Shown in pieces: positions 58,426-64,000 of a stretch of 64,000 bases of DNA. Within the stretch, counting starts at the first letter, position 1, and the number at the start of each line of letters is the position of its first letter. This DNA comes from Palsa-189 sp963803735 (GTDB lineage: Bacteria > Acidobacteriota > Terriglobia > Acidiferrales > UBA7541). The notes under the pieces were generated by a model that did not search any database, was not told the DNA's origin, and was given only the letters and a program-made list of their open reading frames with translations. The stretch is taken from the NCBI GenBank assembly GCA_963803735.1, contig CAWDNV010000011.1, positions 248,001 to 312,000 on the forward strand. Reading direction: 5' to 3'. A program made the translations under genes and the position numbers.

Positions 58426-58794
58426 TCAAGCGGACCGAACCATGATTGCGGCGGAAACCAATCCTCGAAGGACGAAGATGCCGCCGGTGGCGAGCAAAAG
58501 CCATCCAGCCCATCGAAATGGCGCCCACGCGAGCGAAAGCATGATCAATCCGCCCGCGACGAGGGAGCCTCCGCCGATTTTTGTGACCAGCCGTTCCGCC
58601 GCCACTCTGCTCAGACGCGCTCGGCTCCACGTTCCCAGCCCCCACAGGATGACTACGATCGACAATACGATCCAACTAGGCTGCCGGGGGTTAAATAGAT
58701 ACCGGCCTGTGAGCGCGAATAAAACAAGTAACCCGCCCACCAGCATGAATACGAACTCATTCATGACCCGAAAAAGATTGCCAGGGCTGGCCAT
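58426..58794 (-). CDS. Small membrane protein of unknown function
   Basis: 122 residues, mostly hydrophobic: four helices at about 12-30, 40-55, 73-92 and 96-115, with a basic loop (SRARLSRVAAERLVTK) between the second and third. An alternative start lies at residue 11 (MNEFVFMLVGG). It begins 6 nt after the cyclophilin stop, so it is probably translated from the same mRNA. No family recognised. Confidence 0.65.
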   Translation of the reverse strand: MASPGNLFRVMNEFVFMLVGGLLVLFALTGRYLFNPRQPSWIVLSIVVILWGLGTWSRARLSRVAAERLVTKIGGGSLVAGGLIMLSLAWAPFRWAGWLLLATGGIFVLRGLVSAAIMVRSA

Positions 58795-58800
58795 TGGCGC

Positions 58801-59325
58801 TCAGACGCGTTCGATGCGGACGTGCTGCAAAGTCACCGGCGTGCGCGGGCGATCGCTCGAGTCGCGAGGCAGCTTGGAAATTTTGTCGGCCACATCCTGA
58901 CCCTCGACAATTTCGCCAAAAATGGTGTGTCGATTATCCAGCCAGGGCGTTGCCGCCACGGTGATAAAAAATTGGCTGCCATTCGTATTGGGGCCGGAAT
59001 TGGCCATGGAAAGCTTTCCCGGTGCAGAATGGCGCAACGAAGGATGAAACTCATCGGCGAACTTGTATCCGGGCCCGCCGGTGCCGGTGCCCATCGGGCA
59101 TCCGCCCTGAATCATGAAGTCGGGTATGACGCGATGAAACGTCAGGCCGTCATAAAAGGGCCGCTTTGTTTTCCGGCTCGTCTTCGGGTCGGCAAACTCT
59201 TTTGTGCCTTCAGCCAGGCCGATAAAATTCGCTACGGTTTGCGGCGCTTCTTTTTCAAACAATTTGCAGACGACGTTTCCCTGCGAAGTCTCAAAAATGG
59301 CGTATGTTCCGGGCGCTCGTGTCAA
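58801..59325 (-). CDS. ppiB: Cyclophilin-type peptidyl-prolyl cis-trans isomerase
   Basis: 174 residues, no signal peptide, so cytoplasmic. The catalytic core is visible in DGLTFHRVIPDFMIQGGCPM (Arg and Phe of the active site), GPNTNGSQFFIT and the Trp/His end WLDNRHTIFGEIVEG. I prefer the TTG at 59325, which has GGAGG 5 nt upstream; a GTG two codons earlier overlaps that site. It heads the trio with the membrane protein and flavin reductase genes. Confidence 0.92.
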   Translation of the reverse strand: MTRAPGTYAIFETSQGNVVCKLFEKEAPQTVANFIGLAEGTKEFADPKTSRKTKRPFYDGLTFHRVIPDFMIQGGCPMGTGTGGPGYKFADEFHPSLRHSAPGKLSMANSGPNTNGSQFFITVAATPWLDNRHTIFGEIVEGQDVADKISKLPRDSSDRPRTPVTLQHVRIERV

Positions 59326-59378
59326 AGTCACCTCCCCGATGACTGTTCGGACCTATAGAACAAAATATCACGATCAAG

Positions 59379-59409
59379 TTGCGCTGATGAAATTCTATAA
59401 GCAGCGCAA
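59379..59409. repeat. 8-bp inverted repeat between cyclophilin and trxB genes
   Basis: TTGCGCTG (59379-59386) pairs with CAGCGCAA (59402-59409) across a 15-nt A/T-rich loop. It sits in the 235-bp intergenic space between the two divergent genes. No T-run follows directly on either strand, so a terminator is not supported. It could be an operator. Confidence 0.4.
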
Positions 59410-59566
59410 ATTCAGATTCGCCTCCGTTTTATTTTGATGCAACAACTATCTGGGCGAAGCGGGACGCATTCGTCTGCCAGCGTCGGAATGTTACACTACA
59501 ACGCTTTGCCAGGGACGCCTGCATTCTAAGAATCCTGCAGGCGCTTGATTCATCCAAGGAGGAATC

Positions 59567-60490
59567 GTGCATAACGTGGTCATAATCGGGAGCGGGTGCG
59601 CCGGGCTGACGGCAGCCATTTACGCCGCGCGCGCCAACCTGAAGCCGCTGGTTATCGATGGATACGAACCGGGCGGCCAGCTTACCCTGACGACCATGGT
59701 CGAGAATTTCCCCGGTTTTCCCGAGGGTATCCTGGGCCCGGAATTGATCGAGCGGATGCGCAAGCAAGCGCAGCATTTTGGCGCGGAGTTTCTGGCTGGA
59801 GCGGTTACAGACGTCGATTTCAGCAAGCGGCCATTTCATATCAGCGTAGGCAAAGATAACTTCCCGGCCAAAACGGTCATCGTCGCTGCGGGCGCTTCCG
59901 CGCGCATGCTGGGCCTCGATGCGGAACGCCAGCTCATTGGGCACGGCGTCTCCACCTGCGCAACCTGTGACGGCTTTTTCTTTCGCGGCAAGGAAATCGC
60001 GGTGGTCGGTGGGGGCGACACAGCCATGGAAGAAGCGCTTTTTCTAACGCGTTTCGCCAGTCATGTTCATTTGATTCATCGGCGCCGGGAATTTCGAGCC
60101 ACCAAAATCATGCTGGATCGAGCTCACGCCAACGAGAAGATTAAGTTCGTCACCCCGGCAGTGATCGAAAATATCTCCGACGTGGGCAAGAGTTCCGTGG
60201 AGGCCGTGTCGCTTCGCGATATGGAGACCGGCAAGAAATCGGAGTTGCTCGTGGAAGGCGTTTTTGTTGCCATCGGCCACGAACCCAACACCAAGGTCTT
60301 TCGCTCCATTCTGGATATGGACGAGAACGGATACCTTACAACTCGCAATGGCAGCAAAACCAATATCCAGGGGATTTTCGCCGCTGGCGACGTGCAAGAC
60401 CATCATTATCGCCAGGCTGTCACAGCTGCGGGCTCCGGTTGCATGGCGGCTATGGACGCGGAGAAATTTCTGGAAGCCACGGGCCACTAA
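59567..60490 (+). CDS. trxB: Thioredoxin-disulfide reductase
   Basis: 307-residue flavoenzyme passing electrons from NADPH to thioredoxin. GTG start with AAGGAGG 4 nt upstream. FAD-binding IIGSGCAGLTAAIYAAR (about 5-21), redox-active CATC in VSTCATCDGFFFRG (about 131-144), NADPH-binding VVGGGDTAMEEALFL (about 147-161), and C-terminal GIFAAGDVQDHHYRQAVTAA. Length is normal. Single gene. Confidence 0.95.
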   Translation: MHNVVIIGSGCAGLTAAIYAARANLKPLVIDGYEPGGQLTLTTMVENFPGFPEGILGPELIERMRKQAQHFGAEFLAGAVTDVDFSKRPFHISVGKDNFPAKTVIVAAGASARMLGLDAERQLIGHGVSTCATCDGFFFRGKEIAVVGGGDTAMEEALFLTRFASHVHLIHRRREFRATKIMLDRAHANEKIKFVTPAVIENISDVGKSSVEAVSLRDMETGKKSELLVEGVFVAIGHEPNTKVFRSILDMDENGYLTTRNGSKTNIQGIFAAGDVQDHHYRQAVTAAGSGCMAAMDAEKFLEATGH

Positions 60491-60544
60491 TCTTTGCCCG
60501 CCCTCGATAGCACGCTTCAGCCGTTCTCCCGCCCGGATGATATC

Positions 60545-60573
60545 TTGACACCGCAATCTGCCCGCCGTATGGT
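60545..60573 (+). promoter_or_regulatory. Sigma70-type promoter of the carboxylesterase gene
   Basis: TTGACA (60545-60550, a perfect -35) and TATGGT (60568-60573) are 17 bp apart and 55 bp before the ATG at 60629. Confidence 0.6.
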
Positions 60574-60628
60574 TTGCGCAAAGCTTTTATAAGGCTCAGC
60601 ACTTACAGTCGAATAAGGGAGGGCCGCC

Positions 60629-62299
60629 ATGGCTCTGAACGATATCCTGAAAGCTCAGCTTGGCCGCCGCGCGCTTTTGAAGTCCTCGCTGGTTGGCGGT
60701 GGAACGGCATTGGCCGGCAGTCTGTTTGGCGGTTTGATTTCGAATCCGGCCTGGGGCGCCGATGCGACCGCAAAGTATGAGACTTCCGTCGTAGAAACGT
60801 CCTCGGGGAAACTCCGCGGCGTCGTCCAGCAGGGCGTTCAAACCTTTCGAGGCATCCCATACGGCGCTTCAACTGCGGGCGGAAATCGTTTCATGGCGCC
60901 GCGCAAACCGGAGCCGTGGACGGGCGTACGCGACGCTTTCCAGAATGGTCCGACCGCGCCGCAGCTTGGCGGCCCGCCCAACCCGCTGATCGTGGGTCAT
61001 CGCGCGCCCACATTTGAAAGCGAGGATTGCCTGGTAGTGAACGTGTTCACTCCGGCCGTGAGCGGTAAGCGGCCCGTGATGGTGTGGCTGCACGGCGGCG
61101 GCTTCGCCGGAGGCGCCGGATCGGCTCATTCGTTCGACGGCAATTACCTCGCTCGCTCGGGCGACGTGGTCGTAGTTGCCGTGAATCACCGGCTCAACGT
61201 TTTTGGATATCTCTATCTCGGAGGCGTCGGCGGCGAGAAGTATGCCGATTCCGGGAACGCAGGCATGTTGGACATCGTCGCGGCGTTGCAATGGACCCAC
61301 GACAACATCGCGCATTTCGGCGGCGATCCTGGCAACGTAACCCTGTTCGGCCAATCGGGCGGCGGTGCCAAGGTAAGCACGCTGCTGGGAATGCCTGCGA
61401 CCAAGGGCCTGATCCACAAAGGGATTATCGAGAGCGGCTCGGCTCTTAAAGGCGTTAGTCGGGAAAACGCAAATAAGACTGCGGAGAGATTGCTGGCGAA
61501 GCTGAATCTGCAGGCCAATCAAGTGGACGAGCTGCAAAAACTTCCCGTGGAGAAATTGCTGGCGGCGATTGACACCCGCGGGCAAGGCGCGGCCGGCGGC
61601 GGGCCTTTCAATTTCGCGCCGGTCGTGGACGAGCACAATCTTCCCCGTGATCCATGGGACCCCACCGCGCCCGAAGTCTCCGCCGATGTGCCCGTGATCA
61701 TTGGCTCGGTGAACACCGAAGGCACGTTCTTCATGCCTCCCGACTCGCCTCAGTTCGCACCGCTTTACTCGCTCGATGACGCGGGGCTGAAGGCGCAGAT
61801 GACGCAACGATTCGGCGATCAGGCGGACAAGCTCATCGATCTCTATCGCAAGGAAGCGCCTGATGCCAATCCCAGCAAGCTCTTCTTTATGGCTGCGGCA
61901 TTTCCGGGTGACGCAATCAAGCAGGCCGAGCGCAAGTTCACGCAGGGGAAAGCGCCCGTCTACATGTACCTTTTCACCTGGGAAACGCCGGTGGAAGGCG
62001 GGAGACGGCATTCACCGCACACGATTGAGCTTCCCTTCGTCTTCGACAATCCTCAAGAGCAGCCGGACGAAGTCGGGAACGGCCCCGATCTGCAACCGCT
62101 GGCAGACAAAGTAAGCGGCGCGTGGACGGCTTTTGCGCGCACGGGAAGTCCGAATACATCTCTCACGCCGAAATGGCCGGCCTACAACACGGACCAACGC
62201 GCGACCATGATCATTAACGATGAATGGAAGGTCGCAAACGACCCGCGTCATGATGTGCGCTTGGTCATGCAAAGCTTGAAAGGCTCCGCCGCCTCCTAG
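60629..62299 (+). CDS. Type B carboxylesterase, TAT-exported
   Basis: 556 residues. A twin-arginine signal (GRRALLKSSLVGGGTALAGS, residues about 11-30) precedes the alpha/beta-hydrolase domain. Family hallmarks: FRGIPYGAST (start of the domain), EDCLVVNVFTPA, WLHGGGFAGGAGS (oxyanion hole), the nucleophile elbow FGQSGGGAKVSTLLG (Ser; note Gln for the usual Glu in GESAG), an acid in NTEGTFF and a His near RRHSPHTIE. It hydrolyses esters in the periplasm or outside the cell; natural substrate unknown. Confidence 0.92.
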   Translation: MALNDILKAQLGRRALLKSSLVGGGTALAGSLFGGLISNPAWGADATAKYETSVVETSSGKLRGVVQQGVQTFRGIPYGASTAGGNRFMAPRKPEPWTGVRDAFQNGPTAPQLGGPPNPLIVGHRAPTFESEDCLVVNVFTPAVSGKRPVMVWLHGGGFAGGAGSAHSFDGNYLARSGDVVVVAVNHRLNVFGYLYLGGVGGEKYADSGNAGMLDIVAALQWTHDNIAHFGGDPGNVTLFGQSGGGAKVSTLLGMPATKGLIHKGIIESGSALKGVSRENANKTAERLLAKLNLQANQVDELQKLPVEKLLAAIDTRGQGAAGGGPFNFAPVVDEHNLPRDPWDPTAPEVSADVPVIIGSVNTEGTFFMPPDSPQFAPLYSLDDAGLKAQMTQRFGDQADKLIDLYRKEAPDANPSKLFFMAAAFPGDAIKQAERKFTQGKAPVYMYLFTWETPVEGGRRHSPHTIELPFVFDNPQEQPDEVGNGPDLQPLADKVSGAWTAFARTGSPNTSLTPKWPAYNTDQRATMIINDEWKVANDPRHDVRLVMQSLKGSAAS

Positions 62300-62382
62300 T
62301 CTCAACGGAGCACAACAGCGTCGCGCTGCGGAAAGCGGGCAACCGAGGCGCGTTCTCTTTCGCGATCAAACGAGAGGCACAA

Positions 62383-63480
62383 TTACCGGCTTAATAGAAC
62401 GAATTTTTGAGCGCGCCTCCCCGTCTCCACTTCTCCGGTGTACAGGTTCCCTTTAGAATCGGAGACGACTTCGTGCACATGATGGAACTGGCCTGCATTG
62501 CGGCCCGCATGGCCTGTGCTGCCCATCACCGTTCCATCGCTTCGGCGCAATGTCCAGATGACATTGTTTTCGCCGTCTGCCACGAGCAGAAAGTTCTGAC
62601 TCGGATCTCTCGAAAACGCGAGATCATAGGCGGACCCATTGCCAAGCGTTTCCTTCCGCAAAAAGAATTCCTTCAGGAACTTCCCTTCCTTCGTAAAAAC
62701 CTGAATCCGGTCGTTAACGCGATCGCAGACGTAGACCAGTCCATCGCTTGCGAGATGGACGCAATGCAACGGCGTCCTGAACTGCTTGTCGACAGCGGCG
62801 CTGGGATCGTAGGGGCTCGGATCCGTATCTTCCGGCATGCTCCCGTATGCGCCCCACATACGTTTGAATTTCCCGGTCTCTGAATCGAAGACAATCACGC
62901 GCCGATTTCCATATCCATCGGCGATATACAACTCATGCGCCTTCTCATCTATATCCATGCCTGCGGGACGCCCGAGCAAACTCGTGTCTAAGTTATTTAT
63001 CGGAGCCTTAGAGGCGTGCCCGATCTGCATGATGAATTTGCCGTCATTCGTGAATTTGATCGCCTGCCGGTCGCTGGCGCCATTTCCGGTGATCCAGACG
63101 TTGCCGGCAGTATCCACGAAGATGCTGTGCTCCGAAGTCGGCCAGTCGTAGCCCGATCCGGGGCCACCCCACGATTTCATCAGTTTGCCCGCGCCATCAA
63201 ATTCCAAAACAGGCGGCGCTGCAACGCAGCATTGGGATACCGGCGGATTTTGCGCAGCTGCGAGGTCGTCTTTCGCATTCGATCCCGGACGCTGCAGTAC
63301 CCAGACGTGATCTTCGCGATCGACGGCGATGCCGCTCACTTGCCCCATGATCCAGTTATTCGGCAATTCCTTCGGCCAATCGGCCTCAACTTTGTAAGAC
63401 GGGAGATGATCCTGTGCTCGTGCGGAGCCATAAATGACGAACGAGACGATCAACAGCGCGAATATCAGTTTTTTCGGCAT
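62383..63480 (-). CDS. Secreted NHL-repeat six-bladed beta-propeller protein
   Basis: 365 residues from the ATG at 63480, with GAGG 5 nt upstream; a GTG two codons earlier is possible. Signal peptide about 1-22 (ending YGSARA). NHL repeats such as QVSGIAVDREDHVWVLQRPG, YDWPTSEHSIFVDTAGNVWI, GRPAGMDIDEKAHELYIADG and LHCVHLASDGLVYVCDRVND form an apparent six-bladed propeller, as in peptidylamidoglycolate lyase-like and scaffold proteins. No catalytic set can be fixed from sequence. It is codirectional with the amidohydrolase to its right, 24 nt away. Confidence 0.85.
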   Translation of the reverse strand: MPKKLIFALLIVSFVIYGSARAQDHLPSYKVEADWPKELPNNWIMGQVSGIAVDREDHVWVLQRPGSNAKDDLAAAQNPPVSQCCVAAPPVLEFDGAGKLMKSWGGPGSGYDWPTSEHSIFVDTAGNVWITGNGASDRQAIKFTNDGKFIMQIGHASKAPINNLDTSLLGRPAGMDIDEKAHELYIADGYGNRRVIVFDSETGKFKRMWGAYGSMPEDTDPSPYDPSAAVDKQFRTPLHCVHLASDGLVYVCDRVNDRIQVFTKEGKFLKEFFLRKETLGNGSAYDLAFSRDPSQNFLLVADGENNVIWTLRRSDGTVMGSTGHAGRNAGQFHHVHEVVSDSKGNLYTGEVETGRRAQKFVLLSR

Positions 63481-63510
63481 TCCCACCTCGCTCGCTGCTT
63501 CAAGTGCTCG

Positions 63511-64000
63511 CTACTTTAGGTTGTAGATACGGACGGCATTTTCGGTCCCGATTTTCTGCCGCACCACCGCAGGAAGCAGGTTGAAGAGCCGCACAACCGC
63601 CTGCCAGCGCTGCGGCCCGGAGCTCTGCGGGTAATGCTGATCGCTGCCGATAACAAATCGGTCCTGAAAATCCGTAAACAGCTTCAGCCACTCCGGCTTG
63701 ATCGTGCCTGACGCGCCATTCGAGAGCGGCGAATTTTTCTCAGTATCCAGCGGGTCCAGCTTGATCTCCATAAAGAGATTGGGATGCGCTTCGAGCAGGC
63801 GCCGCGTCAGCTCTGGCGTGCGATAGCCGGTCGTATCCCAACCGAGATGCGCCCAAACGATTTTGGCGCGCGGATTGTAAGCGAGCAATCGCTCGAAAGC
63901 GGCAATATTGGCGTGCAGCCGCGGCGGATTCGGCGGAGATTTGAGCGGCGAGGGCAAATCCATATCCTGCGGCACTGCTTCCATATGGATACAGATCGGC
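63511..64000 (-). CDS. Amidohydrolase-family protein, C-terminal part (runs off window)
   Basis: The frame is open to the right edge of the window, so this is the C-terminal 160 or so residues. Reading from the edge: PICIHMEAVPQDMDLPSP, then AKIVWAHLGWDTTGYRTPEL, NLFMEIKLDPLD, and FVIGSDQHYPQSS. These resemble the second half of the amidohydrolase-2 TIM barrel, with metal or catalytic His and Asp in WAHLGWD and IGSDQHYP. An ATG at 63984 exists but the open frame continues upstream without a stop, so I treat it as internal. Substrate unknown. Confidence 0.75.
   Translation of the reverse strand, partial: PICIHMEAVPQDMDLPSPLKSPPNPPRLHANIAAFERLLAYNPRAKIVWAHLGWDTTGYRTPELTRRLLEAHPNLFMEIKLDPLDTEKNSPLSNGASGTIKPEWLKLFTDFQDRFVIGSDQHYPQSSGPQRWQAVVRLFNLLPAVVRQKIGTENAVRIYNLK

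Noticed and set aside
60869..62011. 380-codon open frame opposite the carboxylesterase
   Set aside because: Mirror frame of a high-GC gene; His/Arg-rich with no domain.
1..64000. tRNA, rRNA, CRISPR, insertion sequence or prophage
   Set aside because: No cloverleaf with conserved tRNA arms, no 16S/23S segments, no regularly spaced repeats, and no transposase, integrase or phage structural gene were seen on either strand.

Overview
The window is a dense, moderately GC-rich bacterial chromosome segment of about 58 protein genes on both strands. It has no rRNA, tRNA, insertion sequence, CRISPR array or phage gene that I can see. The gene complement suggests a Gram-negative soil member of the Acidobacteriota. 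The clues are TonB-type receptors with an N-terminal carboxypeptidase-regulatory-like domain, a secretin, TAT-exported proteins, and many families common in that phylum. The phylum call is inference from family content, not from a marker gene.

Layout. Bases 1-470 hold the start of a secreted protein with a carboxypeptidase-regulatory-like domain (minus strand), with a short attenuator-like leader, divergent from an orphan TRAP-type solute-binding protein (857-1870). Bases 1.9-12.6 kb are a cobalamin locus read on the minus strand: promoter, cobalamin riboswitch, cobU-cobT-cobS-bluB-cobB-cobO joined by ATGA-type overlaps, then a second cobalamin riboswitch and btuB-btuF-cobQ. It covers uptake, adenosylation, late amidation, lower-ligand synthesis and nucleotide-loop assembly. 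No corrin-ring genes and no cbiB are present. sodC is divergent from it.

Bases 13.3-17.3 kb hold a glucose/oxidative pentose phosphate cluster (sugar porter, zwf, gnd), complemented by a transketolase at 28.4 kb. Bases 17.3-34 kb mix an MFS exporter, PAP2 phosphatase, a metallo-beta-lactamase-PilZ fusion followed by a radical SAM gene with a perfect 12-bp stem-loop between them, a CDF metal exporter, a zinc ribbon protein, a STAS protein, DUF1015, a HAD phosphatase, a fatty acid desaturase and a PpiD-like foldase. Bases 34-38.1 kb are a FecR-domain protein and mreB-mreC-mreD, without the usual mrdA/rodA; mreC appears to start at an ATT codon.

Bases 38-49.7 kb are housekeeping and accessory genes: DoxX, purN, tyrS, CPBP and M48 membrane proteases, an SDR next to a HisD-like dehydrogenase that is probably not a histidine gene, OsmC, DinB and a DHA2 exporter. 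Bases 49.7-52.9 kb encode the most unusual protein: a TPR-secretin whose secretin domain is split by seven FG-GAP repeats, i.e. an apparent complete seven-bladed beta-propeller inserted into an outer-membrane pore protein.

Bases 53-57.9 kb form an iron-uptake operon (FTR1-DUF2318 fusion, two FtsX-like permeases, an ATPase, then DUF971) resembling the FetMP/P19 systems but without a P19 gene here; its leader carries two TTGCAACTG direct repeats 11 bp apart. The right end holds flavin reductase, cyclophilin, trxB, a TAT-exported type B carboxylesterase, an NHL-repeat protein and a cut-off amidohydrolase.
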